From assembly GCA_000711775.1 (NCBI GenBank), contig ARYC01017518.1:1-64000 (forward strand): a DNA stretch of 64,000 nt. The letters are read 5' to 3'. This stretch comes from Oxytricha trifallax. Its lineage: Eukaryota; Ciliophora; Spirotrichea; Sporadotrichida; Oxytrichidae. The notes beneath the pieces were generated by a model, which was not told the origin of the DNA, made no database searches, and worked only from the letters and a program-made list of their open reading frames with translations. The translations under genes were made by a program, and so were the position numbers. Positions 47,037-58,128 of the stretch are shown in pieces. How positions within the stretch are numbered: the first letter of the stretch is position 1; each line of letters opens with the position of its first letter.

Positions 47037-47626
47037 AAATTTACATATATTTACTTTTTTACTTCTTATCGAATCTTAAAGTATGATGGTCATTAGAGTG
47101 ATTTGATCTTTGACATGTTAATCATATAGGAAATATTCTTGACAAAAAATCTATTTAAAAATACTTTATAAATTCCAAAAATATATTAAATTAAATAAAA
47201 AAATAGTTAGTGTTGGAGAAACAGCTAAACTAAAAGTAATATAAATTCTAAAAAATCATAATTTTAATCATTTTTATTTATTAAAACTCTGCATTGCTTT
47301 TGTTAAGGAAATTTTTGTATAAGAAAATATTATTACAGATAAAATCCTTATAATATTCAGTATAATGAATAGAATTTTATCTTATTTCTGCAATATTTAT
47401 TTATTATTATCGCGGATTTATCATGTTACTTTTATTGGCTTTTTATATTTATCTGTTTATTATCTGTAATATGATCATATTGAAAATTCATTGTATTTAA
47501 TAGTTAACAAAGGCATTTGCATCATTATCATTGTTTTATTAATAATCTATCTTATGCAATATGATTTGCTGTTTCATCGCCAACAATGTAAGTTTACTCC
47601 AAGCCATTTAATACAATATCATACTA
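47037..47626. other. AT-rich non-coding stretch
   Basis: No supported gene or repeat. Confidence 0.5.
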
Positions 47627-48043
47627 TTTAAGGAATACATTTGATTTGGGAAATTATAAAATAAATTAATAACATAATTAATTAAAATCGTGGCAGTTAA
47701 CTTTATCCTAGCATAGACAATATGGTACTTGTTCGATAGAGAATTCAAAATTAACTGGACTTTACTATTGGCGGTACCCCTCTATCGCATCCCCAGAGCG
47801 AGATAACTCGACTTTAATTTTTGCATTAAAATCAACTAAACAAATCACCAAAAATTAAAGTCGAGTTAACTCGCTCTGGGGATGCGATAGAGGGGTACCG
47901 CCAATAGTAAAGTCCAGTTAATTTTGAATTCTCTATCGAACAAGTACCATATTGTCTATGCTAGGATAAAGTTAACTGATACGAATTTAATTCCTTATTT
48001 ATTAATTAATTATTAATTTCTCAAATCAAATGTATTCCTAAAA
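47627..48043. mobile_element. MITE family M1, copy 4
   Basis: A 417-bp foldback, ends TTTAAGGAATACATTTGATT and inverse, flanked by TA (47625-47626, 48044-48045). The inner arms read GGCGGTACCCCTCTATCGCA and GAGCGAGATAACTCGACTTT, with a loop of about 30 bp near 47835. Arms are near-identical. Non-coding. Confidence 0.9.
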
Positions 48044-48186
48044 TATTAATTTATGCCATCAACATCCTTAAATTGATTTAAAAGATTACTCCAGTCAATG
48101 TGTAGCACATGGGATGTTTACTTGTCATTAGTATGATTATATGTAAGCATTAACTACAAAAAAAGCAATGCTATATTTATTATATT

Positions 48187-48195
48187 CTTTAATTG
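48187..48195. repeat. Left 9-bp target duplication CTTTAATTG
   Basis: An exact copy of 49825-49833, directly outside the GATACCCCCC terminus. Confidence 0.75.
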
Positions 48196-49824
48196 GATAC
48201 CCCCCATGTGCCTGGAATTTTTTCAAATTCCAGGCACATGAATCTGGAACCTGGAATTCCAGAACTGTACCTGGAATTCCAGAACTATATCTGGAATTCC
48301 AGAACTGTATCTGGAATTCCAGAATGAATCTGGAATTCCAGGATGAATCTGGAATTCCAGGTACAGATCTGGAACCAAATTTTTTTTAATAAAATATTAT
48401 TATTTTATATAAAAAATTCGGGGGAAGGAAGTTTCCTACCCCAAAACAGTTTCTTGCCTCCTTCAGAAGTTTCCTGCCCTCATTATTATGTTTTATATCG
48501 TTTGGTATTAAAAGAATTAGAAACAAGTAAATTTTTAATTTCAATTACCATAAATATATACTATCTATCTTTTATTATTATATAATTTTAAAAGTAAATT
48601 ATTATTGATTATCAAATTATAAATAATAAACAAGGCTAAAATAATATTTTTGTAATAATTAGTGTAATTTTTATTATAATTTAGATTCATAATCAAGGAA
48701 GAAATGATATTTAAGGCTAAATTAAAAATTAACTATAATATAATTAATGATAAAGATTTTTTGAAAATTATTAAAATTACTTAGCGGCAGGAACCTTCCT
48801 TCTTTGGGTGCTATAAAATTTTTTGCCAATAAACTTCCCCCCCAAAAATTCATTTAAATGGTTATACATAATATTATTTAAATATTTATTTAAAAAGCAA
48901 AAAAATAAATTTCTTTTACCATTTATATTCAAATTCATATTAATTTGTAACATGATTATAATTTTAGAACGATAACTATTGTAGGAACACATTCGATGTT
49001 TAGCAAACATAATGTATCAAAATTAATATTAAATATAAATAGTTTTAGTTAAAATAGACGGTAATCATGACATATAATGATATATTTTTTACGGCACTGC
49101 AATGTATATGCCTTGAGAAAACTATAAGTTATGTCATGATATATTGAGGATAGGCTGTAAAATTCCTTAAATTATAAACTAAGCTTTATATAACAAAAAA
49201 ATCCCGTTATGTTCCATCTTATGATGAAGATAGGAAAATGCCATGAATAATTTTAAATAATAATATTATATTATTTAAAAATAAGCTAAAATTCTTAAAC
49301 ATCTTCACTATTTTTATTTGAAATGTTATAAGAATTATGATCCATCTTCTTAAGATAAATGAAAATTTCTTATTAAATTGCATAATTATATTTTAACAAA
49401 TGCATTAATTTATATATTATGTATAATAATAATAAATAAAACAGGCTTTAGAAAATTTAAATTAGTATTTACATGATATAAGTGATAATTTTACTGAATC
49501 AATGGAGATTCATTTTTGTACATAATTATAAAATTCAAAAGCTTATAATATTTAATTTTTTTATCTCATTGTAATATTACTTTTGGATTATTTATTATAG
49601 AGAGCAATTAAATTGAATTTTTATAATTTTACTTTGATATACAAAATACAATAGTAATTTTTTTTTATTTATAATATATTCTAACATAAATAAAATTTTA
49701 ACAGAATTCCAGAATTATATCTGGAATTCCAAATACAGTTCTGGAATTTGGATTCCAGAATGAATCTGGAACGATTTTCATGTGCCTGGGATTTGAAAAA
49801 ATTCCAGGCACATGGGGGGTATCC
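48196..49824. mobile_element. 1.63-kb foldback-ended element with 9-bp target duplication
   Basis: The termini are GATACCCCCCATGTGCCTGG continuing into AATTTTTTCAAAT, exact over more than 30 bp in inverse orientation, then imperfect arms with GAATTC-core repeats. CTTTAATTG on both sides is a perfect 9-bp target duplication. Duplications of 8-9 bp are typical of Mutator-like and hAT-type transposition, not of Tc1/mariner. The interior has no transposase frame, so it is non-autonomous. It carries GGAAGTTTCCTxCC motifs, also present in the 44.9-47.0 kb palindrome, and a TTGTAGGAACACATTCGA string near 48982 that resembles an M1 MITE end. Confidence 0.8.
48251..48370. repeat. Tandem array with palindromic core CTGGAATTCCAG
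   Basis: Six units of 19-20 bp, each starting CTGGAATTCCAG followed by a variable AACTGTAC / AATGAAT / GTACAGAT part. A degenerate inverse counterpart lies at 49700-49770 in the other arm of the element. The core is a 12-bp perfect palindrome, so the array can form serial cruciforms or bind a dimeric protein repeatedly. Confidence 0.85.
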
Positions 49825-49833
49825 CTTTAATTG
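49825..49833. repeat. Right 9-bp target duplication CTTTAATTG
   Basis: Matches 48187-48195 exactly. Confidence 0.75.
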
Positions 49834-50744
49834 AATTAATAAATCATCATATAAAACTAGATAACTTAATCCTGGATAGATGCTTAATTTACTCTTTACT
49901 GACACTAATCAAAATATCAAAGTCTCTAGTTTCTTATTAAAAGAGGCAAAAAACTTGAATATCGATGATTATATCGCTCAAGCCCAAAAATAGAACAAGG
50001 AAATTTTACAGAAATCGTTTGAAAGTATGCTTGAAAAGATAAATTTAACATACTAATTTTGATGAATGGCAATATCAAATTCCTTATAAATCAATGCCTA
50101 GCAATACTTTTAATTGAAATCCTCTTTCTGCTAATTTTTAAAATATTTTATTTTATTAATTTAAATTATTGATTTTGCTATACTTTGCTTTTATCCTCCA
50201 ATGAATTTTTTAATCATTCATAGTGATTTAGAGTGAGTTCTTAGCTGCTTTTACTACTGTGATGATATTATTCTAATTTCCTCATTTATTTCTTATAACT
50301 CTTTTAATGATCATAACTCTTCTGATCTTATTTCTTCTACATTCGTTCGATATTTGTCCGAAATATCATTTTATTAACTATAATTATGGTATCATTAGAT
50401 ATCTTGACTATTAATTAGTACTATTAAAGGACTATAAGAAATCAGAGTATTAATTTATAACTTCCTGTTGAATATTAGTAAATTAGATCTACTCATTAAT
50501 ACTAACAGTGGAGTAAACATCTTAATATTTTTTTAACTTAATATCAATAAGATAATTAATCGAAAAACCTTTTCATCTATTGCATTTGTCATTCTAACTT
50601 ATATTTATATGTCATCTCTGCTCTACTAAAAATTGCTGATATATCACCAAATGTTAATTAAACCCTTACATGTGACCATTTTAATATAGTATTTATATAT
50701 AACCCTCAATTTCAAGATTAAATTGAATATACAATTCAATTGAA
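49834..50744. other. AT-rich stretch without a supported gene
   Basis: A short plus-strand frame near 49880-50050 (SLVSY-type, Gln/Asn/Lys-rich) is weakly coding at best. Nothing else is seen. Confidence 0.4.
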
Positions 50745-50822
50745 TGGGAGACCAGGTCGACTGCCGAGTAGCAGCCTACTCAACTTAGGAGAACACTTGG
50801 TTCTGTCCCCAGACCTGCTAAC
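50745..50822 (+). ncRNA. Small structured GC-rich element (three-stem fold)
   Basis: In an AT-rich region about 78 bp are GC-rich and can fold into a three-way junction. The closing stem is CAGGTC (50753-50758) with GACCTG (50812-50817). Hairpin one is GAGTAG-CAGC-CTACTC (50766-50781) and hairpin two AGAAC-ACTTG-GTTCT (50790-50804). GGTTCTGTCC resembles a weak Pol III B-box. It does not form a tRNA cloverleaf. It could be a SINE head, a small RNA or a palindromic element relic. Confidence 0.35.
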
Positions 50823-52069
50823 GGTTTTAACTAGCTAATTATCTCAATAGGTTCTCCTGGAATATATAATTATTTAACTTTTTTAAAATATAATATTGAT
50901 TGGAATTCACTTATGATGCTTTGTATCTTGATCAGATTCTTCAATCAAACCTCCCGAATTTAACTTAATTAAGTGATTAACAAATCTTTCATAGAAGAAA
51001 TTATGGCAATTGTGTTGATAATTACAAAGATGGATAGATAGTAAAAAATGATAATTAATTAATACGCCTTGCGGCTTAATTTTAAATATTAATTACATTT
51101 GACCTTCAAATAATACCTATTTACAGTTTGATTAGTAATTACCGTCAATCATGATAGCACCACTCTAGGTTAATTGCTGCATATCAATTCTGATTTCTAA
51201 ACTCTCTGTCTGAATCTACTCAGAATAATTTAAACAGGAGCACCATAGAATGTGTAAATCACATATGTGAATATCAAATTCCATATTTAATCATATATTA
51301 ATCTTCAAAGTTATCTAAAGTTATATATCTTAGTAAAATAGATATTTAGATTTTTAAATATATTTATATTTATATTTTATCAAGTAACTCAATATAATCC
51401 ATTTAAGGGCTCTAAGTTAGTAAATAAGCAAACAAATAAGTTACTATTTAAGGAGTAAGTTGGCCAGTCTTTACGTGTTTATCTACCAGAAAATCTCAAT
51501 AGTAGATCTACTCTGATTCTAATCTTAAATTGCAGAGAAATCATTAAGTTGCTGTTTAGGCCAAACAAATCATCATTGAAACTGATATTTTCAAGATCTA
51601 AAGAGTAGTAGGCCTATTTAAAACTGTTTAGAGTATGACAAGTGCAAGGGAATACAACATTTAACATGTTCACCGAGGTCACCTCTCCATATTATAAAAT
51701 AGTTTCCTAAATTCCCATGACATTTCCAAAAATCACTTATTTTTGCTGCACAATATTTTCTCAGTAGCAAAGGTGTGATGGAGCCATTAGTCTGGTGTAC
51801 GTGGAAGTGGTCTATATATTTTTATATCTTATTAATTTTAATGAATTTTTAATTTTTAAAAAACTCCCTGTTTATTTAAGAAAAAAGCTACTTTATTCTT
51901 TAAAAATACCTACTTTAATACGGTTACTTGAATTTATTATTAAATTATCTATGAATTTGAAACTATAATAATTTCAAAATTTAATTAAAAGAATTAAAGA
52001 TTTGGGAGAAATGAAAAATAAATGTACCAATAACCAATTATATGAAATTAATTTAATTACAATATTCTC
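50823..52069. other. AT-rich non-coding stretch
   Basis: No supported gene, RNA or repeat. Confidence 0.45.
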
Positions 52070-52699
52070 TCACTAATTAAACTACTAATCAATCTCTTCA
52101 ATGACGGCTTTCAATGACTACTGATGCACTTGGGAGTACTTGCCTCGTCTGATCTCCTCTGCCTACGGCTTGATGTTCGCGGTGTACCAGGCAAGGAGCT
52201 TGTCCGCCTCCAGGTCTCGCACTGCTTCGCGAGGAGGGTGAGGATCTTCTCTGGGAGCAGGGGACACTTGGCGAAGATCTTCCTGAGGAATGTGTGCATC
52301 TGGTCTTCGGAGTTCTCCTGTATAAGCTGCAGGCGGTCCTGTATCTCTTGGATCTTTGACTGGGGAGTGAGCTTCTTGTAGAGGCCGGGGTTGCTCTTCT
52401 TCAACGATTGATCGATCTCCTGCTTGAAGTGTTGGAGATCTGAGCGTGCTCCTGTTACCACCTGCCAGTGCCATGCCATGATTGCCTCAGCCTCGTGAGC
52501 TGCGGGTGCCCCCGATCTTCTCATGACTTCGTTGACCCTGGGCAGCTCTGGAAATGACGCGAGGTGATGTCTGTACTCGTGAATTAGAGCTAGCTGATCT
52601 CTGACTTGGAGGAGGGACTGCATGATCTTGGCCTCTTCCTGGGAGCTGGTGATCTTGTCATCCTGAGAGTGTTTTTATCTCTTCAGGGTTTGATGTCAT
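52070..52699 (-). pseudogene. Hypothetical helical protein, about 209 codons, two compensating frameshifts
   Basis: ATG at 52699, TGA at 52070-52072, and a total length divisible by three, but two single-base shifts (near 52665 and 52215). The middle 52111-52623 is clean: LQVRDQLALIHEYRHHLASF, ELPRVNEVMRRSGAPAAHEA, RSDLQHFKQEIDQSLKKSNP, KIQEIQDRLQLIQENSEDQM. The C-terminal piece in the third phase reads AVRDLEADKLLAWYTANIKP, EEIRRGKYSQVHQQ, VIEEIDQQFNQ, where TAG/TAA as Gln is required. It is GC-rich with C/G-ending codons, unlike the element genes, as expected for a highly expressed host gene. No family is recognised. Confidence 0.6.
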
Positions 52700-52805
52700 G
52701 TTTTGTCTAATTAAATTCAAATGTTTAAATTAATATATAATAAAGAAGTCGTTAATTTAGTGTAATTAAGCGGTATTAATTTAATAGGTCTGATCAAAAA
52801 TACTT

Positions 52806-53260
52806 ACCTCAAATTTTCAACATATGATTTTTTGCGAATCAGTATTGCAAACGATGACAAAAAAGAATTTTTCTCTTGAGTGGGTGGCAGGGGCACCAAG
52901 CGGTTCTCCATATTTCATTTTACGGAAATGGAATGTCCGACTCAGACATCTATCCCAGGGGCCTAGATAATTCAATATCATTATTGGGGTAGAAATGTTG
53001 GGCTGAATTATGAAAATCTTGAATACCATATCAACTTTGAAAGTTTTAATCAGACATTCTTGGAACTCGTGCTGAAGCCAGGGCCTATCCATCTGCGAGA
53101 TTAGGAGGGGCAGGTGTGCGATGTACTCGTGCAGTTGCTTCCTAAAGGGGTTACGATAAGTGAGCTTGCTTAGGAGCGTTGGCGGATCCTGCTCTAAGCT
53201 AGAAGGAATTCCTCTGCATAGCAGTGTATTTGCCTTGGCGGATTCTCATCTAATATTTTA
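52806..53260 (-). pseudogene. Coding segment of unknown protein, about 145 codons
   Basis: An open minus frame to TGA 52817-52819: ESAKANTLLCRGIPSSLEQD, PTLLSKLTYRNPFRKQLHEY, AHLPLLISQMDRPWLQHEFQ, CLIKTFKVDMVFKIFI, then LNYLGPWDRCLSRTFHFRK. Just past the stop is GAGGTAAGTA, a good splice donor at 52806. An acceptor TTTAATTAG lies shortly before the ATG of the downstream gene, so the two segments may be exons of one gene. The 52921-52980 part is shared with 18.3 kb. Family unknown. Confidence 0.5.
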
Positions 53261-53751
53261 GTATATCAATTACTCAATGAATATTACTGGTAGTCTACTA
53301 AAGGAGTCTTGAACGGCCTCAATATCTGCCCATGCGGTAGGATCGGATGTAGCTACAGTGTGATCAGTGTTAGCCTAGTTGTTCATGATGAGTGCAGCAA
53401 TGATATTGTCTTCAACATTGCGGTTAGGGAAGCTAGTCGTTGGACATTTGAACAAGCCAGCTAAGGAATATTGACAGTCTCGGAAATGTGATGCATGCTC
53501 TTGCCAATAGGTGCTTCACCTTGGGCTTGAGGAAAGGTTGTTGAGTCTTCATAGAGGACGGCACTAATCTTGCTGTAGGGCCATAGCAACATGTGAAGTC
53601 AAAGGAACATCTCTAACAGTTGGGCCTGGTAATCTCAAGTGGTCGAGGACCAGAGTGTCCGTTAGGACGCCTAGATTAATGACCCAGTAATGGGTGTCCA
53701 GGTATATATATATATATTGTACTAATGTTATTAAACTAAAAGCAACCAAAT
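53246..53751 (-). pseudogene. Coding remnants upstream of the 52.1-53.2 kb gene, in several phases
   Basis: Minus-strand pieces in different frames: LVLDHLRLPGPTVRDVPLTS, YEDSTTFPQAQGEAPIGKSM, YWQEHASHFRDCQYSLAGLF with KCPTTSFPNRNVEDNIIAAL, and DHTVATSDPTAWADIEAVQD. Each is protein-like, but frame changes every 30-60 codons show decay or missing eliminated sequences. The left border is a (TA)n tract and AAAAGCAACCAAAT (53738-53751), which is shared with 17.3-17.4 kb. Confidence 0.45.
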
Positions 53752-53754
53752 CTC

Positions 53755-54732
53755 TTTATAATAATCAAAATACTAAATTAATCTGAATTTAAATTTAAAA
53801 TAACAACCACCCTATCTCCATTCATTTCACTCTTTTATTATATTTTATCTTTATTATACGAATTGTTATATATTATTTATTTAAGTTTATATATTTGAAA
53901 CTCATTTTTTAAAGTTTTAATTTAATAGTTAATTTCATTGTCCAACTTTCTTGATTAATGTGATAAAACTTTTAATCCTTGTATTTATTTAATTAATTGC
54001 TCATTTGATTGATATTAGTTTATCAAAAAAATCCTAAAGTTAAGTATATATAATTAAATGGGAAAGCTATACGCTAAGATAGTTATTATCCATGTGCCAA
54101 TCAATGAAGACCATCTTTTTATTCATTTTATACAAAAATACCTGCAAATTTATCAATAAACCTCTTTAACTGCTTTTTGTTTATTTTTTTATTACTTCTA
54201 ATTACAAAATGTCGAAATTAGCCCAATGAAAAGGTATTTAAATCGATTGATAATATGAAATGATGCCTTTTAAAAGGCTTTGCTATTTCCCAAGTTAGGT
54301 TGGATTTTATAAAATCATTTTCCTGTTCATTTCATAAATAATATCAGCCTTATTTGGCATTAATAAGTTCTATACCAGTAGCAAATTATTAATATTCTTG
54401 ATTCCTTTCTTCTTTGGTCTATCATTATTATTATTATTATTAAGTTATTCATTAGTGATTGTAATAACTGTTACACTATTTCACTCATACTTCTTGATTC
54501 TTACAATTAGATCTTGATACTGTAGTTACTGTGATAGAAGTCATGTCAAAAATCCAAATATTGGGTTTCATTCTTAATTTATACACTTTAGCATTTTTAA
54601 TACGATTCAATTAGGCTAGGGTTTAGAATTATAGAATAAGGGATAATTTATTACAAAATCATAAAATGCAGTAACTTTTTTTAGAAAAGGTAATTACATT
54701 AATTACAAAAAAGATTTAATAAGAAACAAAGA
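53755..54732. other. AT-rich non-coding stretch
   Basis: No supported gene. ATT/TTA triplet runs near 54430. Confidence 0.45.
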
Positions 54733-56028
54733 ATGGGTATTCTGAGCAAAATAGAAAGGGATATTAGATAAGGTGACATTGAAAACAACTAATTTCAACA
54801 CCTAGCATATAACACAATTGATATCATCTAACAAAACAAAAGTTAGTGGGGAGTACACACACTAGAAATCATTACCTTCATAGCCAGGAAATTTATAAGA
54901 AAAGGGTTCTCCATAGTCAACTAGCTCTAACTACACCTAACAAGAATACAATTTGATGAAGGAAACAATTGTGAAGCAGTAAAACTCTGGACACAACAAC
55001 TCTTTCAGATGCTTAGACTAGCATCAATCAATAACAAATTCATAAAACCCCAAAAACTGCAAAAAATCCCAATAAATTTTACTAGAGCTCTAATCAACAC
55101 TAGCTTAGAAAAACCAGCCTCACCTCCAATAGATGCTGATCAGAAATCAATAAGGGGTAGTAATCATGAAAATGAAGACTACTATACAATAGATGAAGAT
55201 CCCCAAATCCCTAACAGAAGCGCCAACCTCATAACAAAGAGAGTAATATACTCTGCCAATGGGGAGGAGAAGAAAAACAAAGATACGATATATATATATG
55301 ACGAAGGAAGCTCGTATATAGAGAGCTTTAACGAACCCACTTACTGTATAGATTATTACACCGAAGAAAAGAAGAAAACCATTAACCACTTCTTCACATA
55401 CCCAGATCCAAATTCTAATGACGTCAAATACGTCACGGAATCAAATTAATACTAAATAGGAGATTAATAAGAAATGTCAAATTAAAACTTAGTACTTAAT
55501 ATGGATCTCAATTAAAGTGAATATTTATAACAAAATAATTATTATTAAACTGGATCCTATTAAGGGATGTATACCATCACCAAGGCCTAACTACAAGACA
55601 GATTCGACACAAGAGAATCATGTATATCAATATAGATGAGTACGATCAAAAATATGATGTTTAAAGTAATCTAAAGATGCTCAAATGATATTACTGCCAT
55701 ATTAGTTAATCTAGACCACTAAAAACTAATTGAAATGGTCAGCATTGACAATGGACAACTGGGTGAGCACATAAAAATTAAAACTAACTCAGCGATTGAA
55801 ACACTAGCCGACCTACTTGACTTTGTGAGACTATTCAACATAGATATACTCAAGAATGTTACAGCCATTGAAGCAAGCTGCATATCCGTAAGTTCCGACT
55901 ACCATGACCACCTAAACAAGGTGGAAATATACGTAAAGAGGCTCTAAAAGCACGCTCACTTCCTAAAGAAAGAACTTATTTAACTAGTCAGGACCAGATG
56001 TAAAGAACCCATAGCCTAAAAAACCTGA
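54733..56028 (+). CDS. Intact 431-codon ORF, hypothetical (possible LINE ORF1 / gag-like)
   Basis: ATG 54733 to TGA 56026-56028 with no TGA inside and about 30 TAA/TAG codons read as Gln. The N-terminal domain is helical: LSKIERDIRQGDIENNQFQH, GVHTLEIITFIARKFIRKGF, CEAVKLWTQQLFQMLRL. The middle is acidic and Tyr/Asn-rich (NHENEDYYTIDEDPQIPNRS; SSYIESFNEPTYCIDYYTEE). The C-terminal domain: IEMVSIDNGQLGEHIKIKTN, AIETLADLLDFVRLFNIDIL, YHDHLNKVEIYVKRLQKH. After the stop the same phase keeps a charged Lys/Glu composition to about 56280 with one more TGA, so the original protein may have been longer. It lies 5.6 kb upstream of a LINE in the same orientation. No motif decides between LINE ORF1, another element gene or a host gene. 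Confidence 0.6.
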
Positions 56029-56285
56029 AATTATCAATCAACGTCAAAAACTTTGGCACACATTTTAAGTCTAGAGACATAGGTGAGCAAATCTAAATCC
56101 TAAACCAAAGAAGAAAAGGAAAAAGAGGCAAACACTAAATGAGAAGAATGCAGAGAGGCAAAGCAAAAGGAAGAAGAAGATGAAGACTCAGTATACACGG
56201 AGAGAATCTCCGAGAACTAATTAAAAGGTCTAGTCCAATAGGATCTATCATACATATTCGATGGGGGGTCCCCAGCGACCTCAAT
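56029..56285 (+). pseudogene. Readthrough continuation of the 431-codon ORF
   Basis: The same phase continues after TGA 56026-56028 with highly charged residues (SKSKSQTKEEKEKEANTK, then EECREAKQKEEEDEDS, VYTERISENQLKGLVQQDL), interrupted by one more TGA. Coding character ends at an ATT-repeat near 56285. It suggests the stop is a recent mutation. Confidence 0.4.
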
Positions 56286-57464
56286 GTTATCATTATTATT
56301 ATTGTTATTACATTAATTACTAATTACTTTATATAATAGTTTTAATTTAGCATTTCATGATTCATGTAAATAAAATTTGATTTCATAAATAAAGATAACA
56401 GCTAAATAATAAAATACAAATATTTCTCTCAATAAAACTTAACGTTTTATAAGTTATTTTAATATTATATATATAATTATCTTTTGCTGATATTATTCAA
56501 TAATAATACTAGTTGTATTTATTAGAACATCCCTTTCCAAAATTCTTTATTTGCATTTGCATTTGTATTTGAATAAAATATTAATTTATATTTTATAAGT
56601 TGAAGTTGTTTTGTGTAATGTAAATAATTTGATGTTGTTCTTGGCTTGAATTTAGATGAGACTATCATGATAAATATAATTTGATACAGCCTATTATATT
56701 AATTTAATGGAAATATGGAGATGCAAAAAAATAGGATTATTTGTGTACAAGAGGTCACTGTTGCTGAAAGAAATGAAAAAAACAGAAATTAAAGAAATGA
56801 TAATAAAGTTAATGCTGAGCTAATTCCTTTCTAATTAATTCTGATATTGAGCTTGCTGAAATAAAAAAGTATTATATACAAATATATTTATTTATTAATA
56901 TATGACATTAATTGCCCTTAAGATTTCAAAAGATAAAAGTTAATCAATAAATGCCTAAAATTTAGTGGATTTAGAAAGACTTTTAGTGATTAAACAGAAA
57001 TATGGAACACTGGCATTACAATATATACTGACCATATCTTTGCTTTGTTAAATCATAATGGCATTGCAATATATATATGTTAACTGGTTTGATCTTGGCA
57101 AACGGAGATAAAGCGTCTGTGGATGTAATCAATATATTCAATGAAATTGATGATATAAGAGATGTATTGTGAGTGCAACCTAACTTTATGTTCTTCTTTA
57201 TTCTTAACTCCTTTGGAGCAATTGGTGTTGTTTACTACATTTAAATTAAAACTAGCATCATGAGTTTCAGAATCAGTTAATCATAGTAAAGTGGGACGCC
57301 AACCTAAACGCAATGGACGACCACCACAAATGTAGATAAGCTAGAAACAGAGTACCATTAGAATAATGGGAACAAATGTTTGAAACCAGAGAATCAGTGA
57401 TAATCCTAAAATTCAATGACCTTTCACAAGGCTATACAAAACAATTTACCAAATAGCTTCAGCA
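56286..57464. other. AT-rich stretch with minor coding scraps
   Basis: Mostly non-coding. A 31-codon piece near 57080-57173 (LILANGDKASVDVINIFNEI) looks coding but ends at TGA. Nothing else is supported. Confidence 0.35.
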
Positions 57465-58128
57465 ATGAGCTCAAACATAAAGTTTGAATTCAACCAACTA
57501 CTCCTACTACTATAAAAAGCTGACTTTGAATTCACAGACGACCAAGCTGTCAAGAATAAAACAAATGCAACTGAAACTAAAGGAGTCAAATCGCTAATAT
57601 CAATCATACTCAAAAATAACTAATTGAACTCCCAAGCAAATCAGGCATTTGCTATACACCTCGACCCCATATTCAACCAAGTACTTTCAGTTCAAAGTAC
57701 TAACAAAACAAGCAGGATTTTTGAGAAAAGACCTAATTCAACTCATCACCACTGCTTTTAAATCTTATATACAACTTAACTTATTTTAATTTGAAATATA
57801 TGAGACCTAACTTATGAGACTACCAAAAACAAAGATGGTAGATGACCAAATCATTATTCAGAAGCCAGGAAAGAAATACAACGGCAATGGAAGTGGAAAC
57901 AAGAAAGAATAAAGAAAGAACTAAAGAAAACACAAAAGAAGAAAAATAATTGAGGAGCGAAACCTCCAAAAATTAGAGGCAAGATAGGATTTATTCCTTA
58001 ACACTTTATACTTGTAGGCCCTTGAGGCCTAGATGCCTGTTAATTATTATTATTATTATAATTCTTTATATATATAAAGATAAATAGTAGAGGTGGTTAT
58101 CAGAAATATGTATTTAATATTAGTTTGA
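57465..58128 (+). pseudogene. Decayed hypothetical gene, basic C-terminus
   Basis: The first phase reads MSSNIKFEFNQLLLLLQ, FEFTDDQAVKNKTNATET, VKSLISIILKNNQLNSQ, FAIHLDPIFNQVLSVQ. A shift near 57720 leads to FLRKDLIQLITTAFKSY, MVDDQIIIQKPGKKYNGNG, a very basic KKEQRKNQRKHKRRK run, then EARQDLFLNTLYLQALEAQM and a TAT repeat. A basic tail of this kind suits an RNA/DNA-binding element protein. Upstream sequence back to 57280 may also belong. Family unknown. Confidence 0.45.

Noticed and set aside
52124-52381. Plus-strand 85-codon ORF opposite the 52.1-kb gene
   Set aside because: A shadow of the minus-strand gene, whose frames require Gln-coding TAG/TAA and end in a sensible C-terminus.
55147-55389. 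Minus-strand 80-codon hydrophobic ORF
   Set aside because: A mirror of the intact 431-codon plus-strand ORF.
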